46,971 nucleotides of DNA from Pseudomonadota bacterium. Lineage in GTDB: Bacteria; Pseudomonadota; Alphaproteobacteria; Rhodospirillales; Rhodospirillaceae. The DNA is taken from positions 1 through 46,971 of the forward strand of contig JAIUPE010000016.1 of NCBI GenBank assembly GCA_020160875.1, read 5' to 3'. Below, in pieces: positions 34,155 to 43,698 of this stretch (position 1 is its first letter; each line of letters starts with the position of its first letter). Position numbers and translations under genes: made by a program. The notes under the pieces are model-generated. The model ran no database searches. It saw only the letters and a list, made by a program, of their open reading frames with translations, and was not told the origin of the DNA.

Positions 34155-37100
34155 ATGAGTGATGATGACGCTGGCGCAGCACCAATAACCATCGACAAAG
34201 TTCGAGCATCAAAGGCGGGCCATGCCTTTCATGAAGCTTGGGCCGCGCGCTCCGCTCTTGAACTCCTGCCGCCGTCGACCGACCTTACCGCTATCACGCT
34301 CGAGGGTTTCGATGAGCGAGACGAACAGAGCTTGGGAACTGGTGCGGTCGAGATTGCCGATCTCGTCCGGTACCACGGCGCCACCGATGTTGCCCGGGCG
34401 CATCGAGTCACGGTCGTTCAGTTCAAATACTCGATCGCAAGCGCCGACACGGCAGTGCGAGCTGCTGACTTGGCATCAACTCTTGCCAAGTTTGCCGCGA
34501 CCGATGCCGAGCTTCGGGCGATGCATGGGGATGATCATGTTCTCGCCGTGGTCCGGTATGAATTTGCTACGAACAGGCCCATCCACGAGAACTTGGGGAA
34601 GGCGATCGCAGCGGTTGTCGCAGGCACGCAAGAAGCCGGTGATGTAGCCCGCCAAGCAGGCCAGATCAGTGAAGCTCTGAAAGAGTATCCCCATCCCTTT
34701 GCAGACCTACTGCGGCGAATGGAAATGGTCGGTAGCAAGGGAAGCTTGATAGAGGCTGAGCGTGCGATTTCAACAACGCTCGCCGCATGGAGCGAGCCAG
34801 GGGATCCGGATGCGGAGAAACGCCTGCTGAAGTTGCGGAATCTCATCAGGATCAAGGCCGGTCCCGGTAGCGAGACGGACAAACGCGTTGACCGGGTAGC
34901 GGTTTTGGCTGAATTGGAAGTGGAGCACGAGGATCGGCTGTATCCCACGCCCGACGCGTTCCCCGAGGTTGAGGTAGTCATTCAGCGCGATGTTCTTGGC
35001 GACATTGCGACCCTCGCCCGTGAAGCTGGTCTTCCTCTCGTTGTCCATGCTGCGGGCGGGATGGGCAAGACTGTCTTGATGCAAGGCCTCGCCGACCGAT
35101 TGCGAGCCGATGGCCCCGTGGTGCTCTTCGATGGCTTCGGCGCCGGTCGCTGGCGGGATCCTGCTGACGGTCGGCACCTCCCGGAAAGGACGCTTGTCCA
35201 CCTTGCCAATCTCATGGCCGGACAAGGCCTGTGCGACATTCTGTTGCCAGTGGCGGACGTTACGGGCTTGCTCAGGGCATTCCGCCGACGGCTCGCTCAA
35301 TCGGTGGAGACGGCTCGGAGAACTCGCAGCGATGCATGTGTATCACTAGTGCTCGATGCGATCGACCACGCCGGGCTTGCCGCGCGGGAAACCGCGACAT
35401 CATCCTTCGCACACCTTCTCATGCGCAGCATCAGCGTAGAGCCAATCGACGGCGTTCGCATCGTCGTATCGTGCCGGACTGAACGGCTCGCGCTGGCAAC
35501 CGGCGATACCTCGCATCGTCCTTTCACAATTCCACTGTTCACTGACGCGGAAGTACGAGCCCTCGTCGAGCGGCGTGTGCCGGATGCTTCGGCCGACGAG
35601 ATCGCCGCTTTGCTGACACGGTCAGGTCGCAACCCACGCTGTCTCGACAACCTGATCGCGGCCGGACGGCCGTTTGATCCCGTGTCTTTCCCTGACGCCC
35701 CGGGAGAGCCGCAAGATCTGCTCGACGTGCTGCTTCGCAAGCGTCTCACCGAGGCGCGCGAAACCGCACGCGCTCGTGGTGCAAGCGATGCGGACATTGA
35801 CCTCCTGCTCACAGGCATCGCCTTGCTGGCGCCCCCAGTTCCTATTGAAGAGCTTGCTGCGGCTCACGGCTTGATCGCGGAGCAGGTTGAGAGCTTCGCG
35901 GCCGACCTCGCCCCCTTGCTTGAGCGAACGCCACACGGCCTGATGTTCCGCGACGAGCCGACCGAAACCCTGATCCGATCGAGCTACGGCGCGAGCCAGG
36001 CCGGTCGAGATCGCGTTATCGCCGCTCTCCAAGAACGCCAACTCACTTCAAACTATGCAGCCCGGGCACTGCCCGCGTTGCTCACCTCGCTACGCGATGC
36101 CGATCAGCTCATCCAACTCGCCTACGACTTGCGTGTTCCCCGAGGCGCTTCACAGGTAAGCGCACGCGACATCCGTCTGTCGCGGATCACTGCCGCGATA
36201 GCGCTGGTGGGAGAGCTGAAGCGGCGCGATGATCTTCTCCGTCTGCTGCTGGAAGCATCGCTCGTTGCCGCGGGCCATGAGCGATCCGACCGCTTCCTAT
36301 ACCAGTATCCTGATCTCACCGCGGTAGCGGGTGACCCAGAAGCGTTGCGACGGCTTTTCGCGACCAATGTTGGCTGGCCTGGAGGGAAACACGCCGCGCT
36401 TGCACTTGTGAACGCCTTCGCCGGTGACCGAGACGAAGCCCGTCGCCATGCTCGGCGATCAATCGATTGGCACAATTGGGCCGCGCATAGCAAACGTAGC
36501 GCGCGCTTTAGCGAATCGAGCACCTCAAGGCAATGGGACGACATTGGCTTCGCCTATGTCGAGATGCTGGCGGGCAATGACGTGCGCGTTGCAGAGTTCT
36601 TCGCCCGTCGAGAGGACGGTATGGCCTTCGCCAAGTTTAGCGACTTGTTCGATCTTCTGGATCGACACCAGTGTTCGGCGCATCCGCCCAAGACGCGCGT
36701 CGCAACGCGGCTGTTGCGTTGTCGACTGCCATCTCGCGCACTCTACGCCGCCGCGCTTCCATTCGTCGGCCGTGAACCATCCCACGCCAGAAGGCTTGTC
36801 ACGGCACTTGCAGCCGCATCTTCTGGGACTGGCAAAAGCGAAGCCTTGGCGATGGCCAGCGTACTGGCATCGGCCCTGGCGATAGTGCTCGGCATGGAGA
36901 AAGAGGCAGCAAGCATCCTCGCTGGAGCTGCACTTACACCACCAAGCGTTTATGACTATTCCAGTCACTATCCGAGCGACCGTGCGATCCACGTGACCGT
37001 ACTGGCCGCCGGTGTTCGAGCCGCCTTGAGCCGGAAGCGCGCCGCCTTGGCTGACATAGCGCCAGCGGAATTCATCGGGTTGGTGCCTGCAAGTGCTCGA

Positions 37101-40100
37101 TCGCGGGGCGCAGCAACCTTCAGTCGGGTGCTTAACCAGAAGCTAGCGGCTCCAAAGTTCGATGGAACTCGGCACCGACGGAAGAGGCGCAATGAACTCG
37201 ACGAGGAAAAACGATCAAATTACTCGCGTGCGCTTGGCAGCCGAATCCTGCCGATGCTGAACTATGCGCAGGATGTCGCCGACATCATTCGACCGCCAAA
37301 TGGAAAGGCGCGGGACGAGATGGTGGCCGCGGCCTTTGACCGACTTGTCCATGACGTCGCGCAGTCATCCGACTATCCGTATCGGGACGGGAAGGCATAT
37401 CTCGCGCGAAACGGCTTCCGAGTGATTTTCGACCTTGCCGACTCGTTAGGTGCACTCAATGCCGCGATGGCGAAGCGCATGGTCGAGTGGGCAGCGAGCG
37501 CGCCGGGCCTATTCACGCCGGAACTTACCCAGGCGGTTGCTCGACTCTCGCGCCTCCCACAGTGCCATGATGCAGCGCTCCTCCTTGCTGGCCATGTCGA
37601 GCGCAAGATCCAACTCGATACCGATGTCGGATCCCGCATCTCATCCTACGGTGACCTCGCTCGCGCAGCCTGGCGAGTGAGCACCGAAGAGGCTGCGGCC
37701 TATTTTCGCCGTGCGCTCGATCTTGCCGAGGCCATTGGATCGGATGACTTCGATCGTACCAATCACTTGCTGGAGCTGACCGGCCACTATTCGGGTCCCG
37801 AACTTTCGCCGGCGGCGGTGCACACCCTGGCGCGTATCCTCGAACTGAATCAGAACGAGGATGGCAAATTCCCCTGGACGGAGTACGCGAAAACGATGGT
37901 GCCGATTGCTGGTCGGGCGATGTTGGCTACGTTGGCACGGCTGGATGATCGTGACGCTGCTCGGCTCGGACTGTCGCTCGGCCCAGCGTTAACTGTCCTC
38001 GTTCGTGATTCGAAGCTTTCAGTTGAAGCCGCCGTCGCGCTATTTGGTTTGGCTGCTCCAGTCGAAACGTGGACGTGGCACATCTCGGGCTTCGCGTCAG
38101 AGGTCATTGGTCGCCTACCTCAAGAGCGGCGGGAATGGTTCTTCGACCTCCTTCTGGTCGAGATCGATCGTGAGGATCAACTGTCTCCCGCACGGGAGAC
38201 GATCGAAGGGCTACATGACCTCGCTGAGCGCAGTCTTCCTGCCACTTCTCATGCTCGAACACGAATTGAGGGCCTGCTCACTCGCCTTGGACCCCAATTC
38301 GAATCGCGAACGGACATCTCCCCGTCAACCGCGATGGAGCCGCCGGTCGTCTTCCCGGTGGACCTCACGGACTCGGACGACATTGACCGCCAGATTCTCA
38401 GCGAGGAGATTGATCAGTCGGGACGGCGCTGGCCGGTTCGGACACTGATTGATCTGGCCAAGCGAGCAAACTCTCCCGCCGAACGCCTCGGGTTCGTCCG
38501 CGCGGTCGTTGAAGCAACCGCTGCCACGCTTGCCGACAAAATCCACGCGCTGGACGACTACTTGGAGGAATGGGGTAGGTCGTCGGCGGCTATGCGCGAT
38601 GCTCTGCCTGACTTGGGACTGCGCCTTGCCACCAAGCACGCCGCCGAACTTGCCAGTTCAAGCACCGACGCGTGGGGCAACTGGCGGGGGCTGGAGCAGC
38701 ATTTTCATGCCGACCGTGCAGTTCTTGTCGAGCACATAGTTGCAGCGCTCCGGAGCACCGCGGACAGTCTTGGTGGTAATGCCTGGCTCGCACTCGCCGC
38801 GAGACTGGCGTCTGACGTCAGTGCCAGCGCCATTGCGGAAGGCCTCGAACGGTTTCTGGCGAACACAGATGAAAAGCTGCCGTCCGAAGTTGGGGACGGG
38901 CCGTGGGACGCGCGTTTTACGGTTCCGTCTGACGAGGCGACATTCGTGGCGGGACTCGTGTGGGCGAGGCTCGGCCATCCCATCGCAGCAATGCGCTGGC
39001 GCGCAGCCCATGCGGTGCGGCGCCTGGTGGTGGCCGGACGGTTCGATGTCATTGAACGACTGATCGAGCGATTCGGGTCTGCTTCGAGCTTGCCGTTCGG
39101 CGATGCGAAGCTGCCTTTCTACTTAATGCATGCGCAGCTCTGGCTGTTGATCGCAATCGCTCGCGTAGCGAAAGACGCTGCTTCCGCGTTTGCCTCCCAT
39201 CGCGCGTTCTTCGAGCGAATCGCCTTTTCCGCTGAGTTCCCGCACGTTGTCATGCGTGCGTTCGCGATAGACGTACTTCGCGAGCTTGCGCCTGCACTCG
39301 CACCCCAAGAGCGCGAAGCTCTGATCGCCAAGCTTGGCCTCGCAAACCGGTCGCCCTTCCCATCGGCTCCTCGAACCGACTACCGCGAGTTCCGGTATGC
39401 GCCTAGGCCAGACGCCTCGCCGCGCCCAGAGGATGGCTTCCACCTCGACTACGACTTCAACAAATATCAGGTCGAGCGTTTGTGCCACGTCTTCGCTTGT
39501 CCAGGCTGGGAGGTGGAGGACCGCATCAGCGCGTGGGTGCGGCGTTGGGACACAACCGTGCGAGGAATGCATGATTGCCCGCGTGGCAGAAGCGATGACG
39601 CATCTTGGTCTTCGGGGTATGTTCCGGATCGAGATCCGTACGGGGGATATCTCGGATGGCACGCACTCATGCTTGTCGCCGGTGAGTTGCTGGCGACACG
39701 GGCGGTTGTCGGCGAAGACTGGGGCGGTGATGCTTGGGCCGCGTTCCTGGGGGAGTACACGCTGTCAAGAAGCGATGGTCTCTGGCTTGCCGATCTCACC
39801 GATCCGTTTCCGCTCGACCTTACCAAGGAGGCGGACATGCCTATGCCGGATAGCGGTGAGAGAGGCACCGTTCGCGAAGACAGCAATCTGCTGGCACCGT
39901 TGCTCGGCTTACTGGACGGCAAGGCGGCGACGGAGTGGCTTCCGGTCGCAGGACGTTGGTCGATCGGGCGAGACACAACTGTCACGCTTCAAAGCGTACT
40001 GGCGAATGCCGGCGATGCGCGAGCGGTGGTCTTGACCGTGCTGTCAGCTGAAGCATTCTTTAGATGGTTGCCGGACGATGAAGATGAGATTGCCCGTCAC

Positions 40101-40733
40101 TTCGGCGGCGACGGTCACACGGTTCAGCCATGGGTCGCAAAGACACCGAACACCGAGCGCCAGCTCGATCGGCATGATCCTTATGGTGCCGCCACCGCAC
40201 TCGACAGGCCTTTCCCATCGGATTGGACGCGAGAGCTGTTGGGGACAGTCGCGGATGATGAGGTAGTCCGCAGTTGGTCAATCGGCGGGAGAACAGCGTA
40301 TCGCGCAGAAGCTTGGGGTGCTGAGGGCGGACGGGGTGAATACGCCTGGAGCGAGACTGGGTACCGCTTGTTCGTCGGTCGTGACGCATTGCTTTCCCTG
40401 CTCAAGGCGTCCGAGCGTAGTCTTGTCGTCGCACTCACGCTCCAGAAATACCATAAAGGGAAATCGAGCGGACGTGCCGGAGACTCCAGCGGCTTTACCC
40501 ATCGGTCGCTGGTGGTTGTCATCGATGAACGTGGCCAGATTTGGTCGCCGCGAGGCCTCTCTCGACAAGCCAAGGGAGCTCTTGCGACGCTCGACCCCGA
40601 TCGGCGACGCGATTTCTATCCGCGGTTCCGCGCAATCGCGGGCCTGCCCGATGAGCGGCACCGTCGGCGCGACAACCTACTGGATCTCGACGGCATTGAC
40701 TTGGCGTTCATCAAGAATCCGAATGGAAGTTAA
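34155..40733 (+). CDS. 2192-residue STAND NTPase with putative N-terminal Cap4/DUF4297-like nuclease (Avs-like)
   Basis: This single 2192-residue frame has three parts. Residues 20-95 look like a PD-(D/E)xK nuclease of the Cap4/DUF4297 type: AGHAFHEAW, E50, then E66-IAD69 and V-V-Q89-F-K91. The NTPase has P-loop GGMGKT 301-306 and Walker B LVLDAID (D401, D404), the hhhhDxxD form of STAND proteins. From about 620 to the end it is mostly helical and repeat-like, as in sensor domains. Avs3-type antiviral STAND proteins share this order and size and recognise phage proteins such as terminase. The extreme C-terminus (about 1780-2190, Trp- and Asp-rich) is not one I recognise. No strong ribosome site is seen. 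GC content looks lower than in the backbone. Confidence 0.75.
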   Translation: MSDDDAGAAPITIDKVRASKAGHAFHEAWAARSALELLPPSTDLTAITLEGFDERDEQSLGTGAVEIADLVRYHGATDVARAHRVTVVQFKYSIASADTAVRAADLASTLAKFAATDAELRAMHGDDHVLAVVRYEFATNRPIHENLGKAIAAVVAGTQEAGDVARQAGQISEALKEYPHPFADLLRRMEMVGSKGSLIEAERAISTTLAAWSEPGDPDAEKRLLKLRNLIRIKAGPGSETDKRVDRVAVLAELEVEHEDRLYPTPDAFPEVEVVIQRDVLGDIATLAREAGLPLVVHAAGGMGKTVLMQGLADRLRADGPVVLFDGFGAGRWRDPADGRHLPERTLVHLANLMAGQGLCDILLPVADVTGLLRAFRRRLAQSVETARRTRSDACVSLVLDAIDHAGLAARETATSSFAHLLMRSISVEPIDGVRIVVSCRTERLALATGDTSHRPFTIPLFTDAEVRALVERRVPDASADEIAALLTRSGRNPRCLDNLIAAGRPFDPVSFPDAPGEPQDLLDVLLRKRLTEARETARARGASDADIDLLLTGIALLAPPVPIEELAAAHGLIAEQVESFAADLAPLLERTPHGLMFRDEPTETLIRSSYGASQAGRDRVIAALQERQLTSNYAARALPALLTSLRDADQLIQLAYDLRVPRGASQVSARDIRLSRITAAIALVGELKRRDDLLRLLLEASLVAAGHERSDRFLYQYPDLTAVAGDPEALRRLFATNVGWPGGKHAALALVNAFAGDRDEARRHARRSIDWHNWAAHSKRSARFSESSTSRQWDDIGFAYVEMLAGNDVRVAEFFARREDGMAFAKFSDLFDLLDRHQCSAHPPKTRVATRLLRCRLPSRALYAAALPFVGREPSHARRLVTALAAASSGTGKSEALAMASVLASALAIVLGMEKEAASILAGAALTPPSVYDYSSHYPSDRAIHVTVLAAGVRAALSRKRAALADIAPAEFIGLVPASARSRGAATFSRVLNQKLAAPKFDGTRHRRKRRNELDEEKRSNYSRALGSRILPMLNYAQDVADIIRPPNGKARDEMVAAAFDRLVHDVAQSSDYPYRDGKAYLARNGFRVIFDLADSLGALNAAMAKRMVEWAASAPGLFTPELTQAVARLSRLPQCHDAALLLAGHVERKIQLDTDVGSRISSYGDLARAAWRVSTEEAAAYFRRALDLAEAIGSDDFDRTNHLLELTGHYSGPELSPAAVHTLARILELNQNEDGKFPWTEYAKTMVPIAGRAMLATLARLDDRDAARLGLSLGPALTVLVRDSKLSVEAAVALFGLAAPVETWTWHISGFASEVIGRLPQERREWFFDLLLVEIDREDQLSPARETIEGLHDLAERSLPATSHARTRIEGLLTRLGPQFESRTDISPSTAMEPPVVFPVDLTDSDDIDRQILSEEIDQSGRRWPVRTLIDLAKRANSPAERLGFVRAVVEATAATLADKIHALDDYLEEWGRSSAAMRDALPDLGLRLATKHAAELASSSTDAWGNWRGLEQHFHADRAVLVEHIVAALRSTADSLGGNAWLALAARLASDVSASAIAEGLERFLANTDEKLPSEVGDGPWDARFTVPSDEATFVAGLVWARLGHPIAAMRWRAAHAVRRLVVAGRFDVIERLIERFGSASSLPFGDAKLPFYLMHAQLWLLIAIARVAKDAASAFASHRAFFERIAFSAEFPHVVMRAFAIDVLRELAPALAPQEREALIAKLGLANRSPFPSAPRTDYREFRYAPRPDASPRPEDGFHLDYDFNKYQVERLCHVFACPGWEVEDRISAWVRRWDTTVRGMHDCPRGRSDDASWSSGYVPDRDPYGGYLGWHALMLVAGELLATRAVVGEDWGGDAWAAFLGEYTLSRSDGLWLADLTDPFPLDLTKEADMPMPDSGERGTVREDSNLLAPLLGLLDGKAATEWLPVAGRWSIGRDTTVTLQSVLANAGDARAVVLTVLSAEAFFRWLPDDEDEIARHFGGDGHTVQPWVAKTPNTERQLDRHDPYGAATALDRPFPSDWTRELLGTVADDEVVRSWSIGGRTAYRAEAWGAEGGRGEYAWSETGYRLFVGRDALLSLLKASERSLVVALTLQKYHKGKSSGRAGDSSGFTHRSLVVVIDERGQIWSPRGLSRQAKGALATLDPDRRRDFYPRFRAIAGLPDERHRRRDNLLDLDGIDLAFIKNPNGS

Positions 40734-40831
40734 CCGGCTCACTGCCGACCGATCCTGACATCCGGTCGTATGACCGCTGTGGCCGAGCAAGAGACGCCCT
40801 CGTGGCATCAGCCTGAACGACCGCGGTGGAT

Positions 40832-40863
40832 CGATTGGAGTCCCTCATTCCCGGCTCCAATCG
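40832..40863 (+). terminator. Hairpin after the STAND gene
   Basis: CGATTGGAG and CTCCAATCG form a perfect 9-bp stem around a 14-base loop, 98 bases after the STAND stop. There is no T-run on the plus strand, so it is at best a weak or protein-dependent terminator, or a protein-binding site. Confidence 0.35.
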
Positions 40864-40877
40864 CAAGTTGAACGAGT

Positions 40878-40905
40878 AAAAAACAGCGGCCCCCGAAGGG
40901 GCCGC
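40878..40905 (-). terminator. Rho-independent terminator of the ICE helicase gene
   Basis: On the minus strand GCGGCCCC-TTCG-GGGGCCGC is followed by TGTTTTTT. It starts 16 bases after the helicase stop at 40921. This is a textbook terminator with a stable TTCG tetraloop. Confidence 0.88.
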
Positions 40906-40920
40906 GAAAGCTCGTCGAAC

Positions 40921-43191
40921 TCAATGCACCAACTGCCGAGCCAGTGCCACCTCCACCGAGTCGCCATCCTGGTTCAGGACATCGAGCCCGGATTCAGGAA
41001 CGTCGCCCGAGGTGGATTGCGACACCATGATCTTCCTGGCCATCAACCCCAGGCAGGTCATCTGCGAGGAGTTGGCATAGCCCAGGTAGATCACGCGCAC
41101 CGGCTGCTTCTGGCCGATGCGCCATGAGCGCCGGGCGGCCTGCTGCAACGAATACACGTTGTAGCCGGACTGGAGGAACACGATGGTCGGGAACTCCAGC
41201 AAGTCCAGGCCGGTTTTCACCAGCTCGGGATTGGTGATGAGCACGTCGATGCCGCGGTCCAACTGCTCGGCGATCCAGTCTTCGCGGCGGGAGGCATCCA
41301 CGCTCGCGCGCAGTACCGCCACCTTGAAGCCTTCCTGCTCCAGCAGCACCTTCAAACGCGACGTGGTGTCGCGCGTGCCGGTGTAGACCGAATAGACCAG
41401 GGTCTTGCGCCCTTCTGCCTTCTCCTGCTTGCAGATCTCGATCAGCTCGCGTTCCTTGGGCATCACCTCCAGCTCGTTGAACTGAGCCGGAACGAACGCC
41501 AAGGTGTTGCGCGTGCGCGGATGCACCACGGTTTCCGACCGGAAGCAGCAGTCCGGCCAGGCCAGCAGCACGTTGAGGACTACACCGAGCAGCGTCGTGT
41601 CGCGCTTCGCCAGAGCCTGCTTCAGCTCCTGGGTCAGCCGACCGGCCAGATCGCGGTAGGCCGCGGCCTGCGCCGTGTCCATCGCGACTTCGCGGAACTC
41701 CTCGTCGTAGGGCGGCAACACGTTGCCACCGATGTCCTTCAACTTGAGGAAGACCGTGAACGGCAGGACGCAACGCAGCACGCCCTTCGGACCGAAGCCC
41801 GGCGCCTTGACCGTGCGCACCGATACCTTGGTGCCCTTGGCCGTCTTGTGCGCCGTGCCCGTGCTCTCGGAATAGATGTCCTTGAGCACGCCGTGATCGC
41901 GCATGAACGCCATCGCGGCCGACGTCATGCTGCCGCTCTTCGTCGGCCGGTAGCCGTCTTCGATCATCCGCCCCGGCAGGGCTCGGAACAGCAGGTGGAA
42001 CAGGTCGTCGCCGTAGCCGCCCATCAGTGTGCCGGTGAGCAATAGCGTCTTGCGCGCCTTGGCCGCCAACACGCCCATGGCCTGGCCCTGTGCGGAGCCG
42101 CCGTTCTTGTACTCGTGCGCCTCGTCGGCGATGAGCAGGTCGAACGTGCCTTGGGGAAGCTGCCTCTTGATGAACTCGGACGGCTGGTAGCCGCCCTCGC
42201 CGAAGCCGAACTCCATGTTGGCCATCGCACGTTCCATGCGATGGGCTTGCCGGTCCGAGAAGACCAGCTCGCCGTTGCCATCCATCAGGTTGATGAACTC
42301 GTGGATGTTGTCCCCGAGCATCGACGCGAGGAAGGCGTCACCGAACTTTTGCATCAGCTTCTGCGCGGTGACTTCCCCGATGGTTGGAATACGCTTCAGT
42401 GCCTTGAGCACGGTCGAGGACTGGTCGCTGGCGGACAGGCCTCTGGGACGGATCAACGACCACAGCGGTGCACGGCAGTGGCTGCACTTGCGGCGGGACT
42501 CCTCGGCTTCCAGCTCGACCGGGTTGATCGGCTCGCCGTCGAGGTCGGTGATGACATGCCCGCAATCCGGGCAGGCCCCCACGTCGCCGTGAGGCGTGCG
42601 CCGCCGAACGAAGACAGGTTTCCAGTGGAACCCCATCCGCATCCGCACGCGGCCCAGGACGAAGAACTCCTGGCCCTGGGCCGGCACGCCCAACTGCTCG
42701 CGCAGTTTCAGCAGCTTGACCAGCGTGTCCGGGCCATTGAGCACCCAGACCTTGGCGCCGGCCACCGTCTCCTGGATTTCGCGCCGCCACTTGTAGACCA
42801 GGTGGGGTGGCGAGAGCACCAGGGTGCGGCGGTAGCCTTCGGCGTTGAGCACGGCGGCGGTGGCAATACCCACCGTCGTCTTGCCGCAACCCATCTCGCC
42901 ATTGACGATCGCGGCGCGTTCGCCGCGGTCTACCAGTAGCTCGGTGACGGCATGGACCACATCGGCTTGCGCCGGGAACAGCTTGCGCATGAGCGCGGCG
43001 AGGATCAGTTGCCGATGCACCCGCACCTGGCCGGTGTAGACCGGAGGATTGGCGCGGTTGAGCGAGTCGAGCAGCTCGTCGCCGAACTCCGATACGAAGT
43101 CCTGCAGGCTGAGCGTGAGGGGTGAAGCAGCCGTTTCGAGCAGGTCGCCCTGCACAGCGGTTTCGGGAACGGTTTCGAGATCGAGGGACAT
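40921..43191 (-). CDS. SNF2-like DEAH helicase with embedded zinc ribbon, conserved ICE gene
   Basis: This 756-residue superfamily 2 protein has Walker A GEMGCGKT 98-105, a zinc ribbon between the first motifs (C207-PD-C210 and C236-SH-C239), DEAH at 356-359, motif III LLTGTLMGG, and a C-terminal lobe with ITNPELVKTGLDLLEFP and the motif VI-like QQAARRSWRIGQKQPV. It probably remodels DNA or protein-DNA complexes during ICE maintenance or replication, as a backbone gene rather than cargo. The ATG at 43191 is preceded by GGAG; a start at 43230 lacks support. A terminator follows. Confidence 0.9.
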   Translation of the reverse strand: MSLDLETVPETAVQGDLLETAASPLTLSLQDFVSEFGDELLDSLNRANPPVYTGQVRVHRQLILAALMRKLFPAQADVVHAVTELLVDRGERAAIVNGEMGCGKTTVGIATAAVLNAEGYRRTLVLSPPHLVYKWRREIQETVAGAKVWVLNGPDTLVKLLKLREQLGVPAQGQEFFVLGRVRMRMGFHWKPVFVRRRTPHGDVGACPDCGHVITDLDGEPINPVELEAEESRRKCSHCRAPLWSLIRPRGLSASDQSSTVLKALKRIPTIGEVTAQKLMQKFGDAFLASMLGDNIHEFINLMDGNGELVFSDRQAHRMERAMANMEFGFGEGGYQPSEFIKRQLPQGTFDLLIADEAHEYKNGGSAQGQAMGVLAAKARKTLLLTGTLMGGYGDDLFHLLFRALPGRMIEDGYRPTKSGSMTSAAMAFMRDHGVLKDIYSESTGTAHKTAKGTKVSVRTVKAPGFGPKGVLRCVLPFTVFLKLKDIGGNVLPPYDEEFREVAMDTAQAAAYRDLAGRLTQELKQALAKRDTTLLGVVLNVLLAWPDCCFRSETVVHPRTRNTLAFVPAQFNELEVMPKERELIEICKQEKAEGRKTLVYSVYTGTRDTTSRLKVLLEQEGFKVAVLRASVDASRREDWIAEQLDRGIDVLITNPELVKTGLDLLEFPTIVFLQSGYNVYSLQQAARRSWRIGQKQPVRVIYLGYANSSQMTCLGLMARKIMVSQSTSGDVPESGLDVLNQDGDSVEVALARQLVH

Positions 43192-43210
43192 GGTGATGCT
43201 CCAAAGCAAT

Positions 43211-43248
43211 GGGGCATGCACCTCCCCCACGGGGCGGTGACATGCCCC
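43211..43248 (-). repeat. Leader hairpin before the ICE helicase
   Basis: GGGGCATG (43211-43218) and CATGCCCC (43241-43248) form an 8-bp stem, with a second CCCC/GGGG stem inside the loop. It lies 20 bases upstream of the helicase start on its message. It is one of a series of GC-rich palindromes in this gene block. Confidence 0.6.
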
Positions 43249-43291
43249 TGGGTGGGAAGAAAGAAGCGGCGCGAGGCCGCTGGATGTTGGA

Positions 43292-43597
43292 TCAGTATTC
43301 GCTGGGCAACAGCAGTGTGGTGACGCTGCGATCCCATTCGGTGATGATCCAGAGCTTCAGGTCGCGCGTGACCTGGTAGGACGAGAACAGACGATCCTCA
43401 CCGGATTGCAGCGCGGCGTCGTTCTGCCGTCGATCGCTGTCGTCCAGGTCGCCCCAATCGCCATGAAGATGGCGGCGCAGGTATGGCGTGGGGTTGAGCT
43501 GGCCCTGTCGGACCAGCTCGTCGACGCCGGCGGTCATGACCACCTGCCCGGGCGAAAAGCGTGCTTGTGACGCGAGGTTGAGGACTGCGAGTGCCAT
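43292..43597 (-). CDS. Small conserved ICE protein, unknown
   Basis: This 101-residue soluble protein begins MALAVLNLASQARFSPGQVV and contains a polar middle (YLRRHLHGDWGDLDDSDRRQ) and a C-terminal LKLWIITEWDRSVTTLLLPSEY. That last part resembles small proteins of plasmids and ICEs that lie beside the zinc-ribbon helicase. The start at 43597 follows AGGAG. No catalytic motif is visible; I cannot assign a function. Confidence 0.75.
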   Translation of the reverse strand: MALAVLNLASQARFSPGQVVMTAGVDELVRQGQLNPTPYLRRHLHGDWGDLDDSDRRQNDAALQSGEDRLFSSYQVTRDLKLWIITEWDRSVTTLLLPSEY

Positions 43598-43698
43598 GGT
43601 GGTATCTCCTTCTGGAAGAAGGGGCCACGGCACCCCATCGGGGCGACATGACCCCGGTGGGTGGATGAAAGCGACGGCGAACCGTCAGGGAACAGCGA

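Noticed and set aside
40832-40863. Possible tRNA 3' end (attachment site) suggested by GGAGTCCC
   Set aside because: There is no T-loop consensus, anticodon arm or CCA-proximal acceptor pairing; the sequence is better explained as a simple hairpin.
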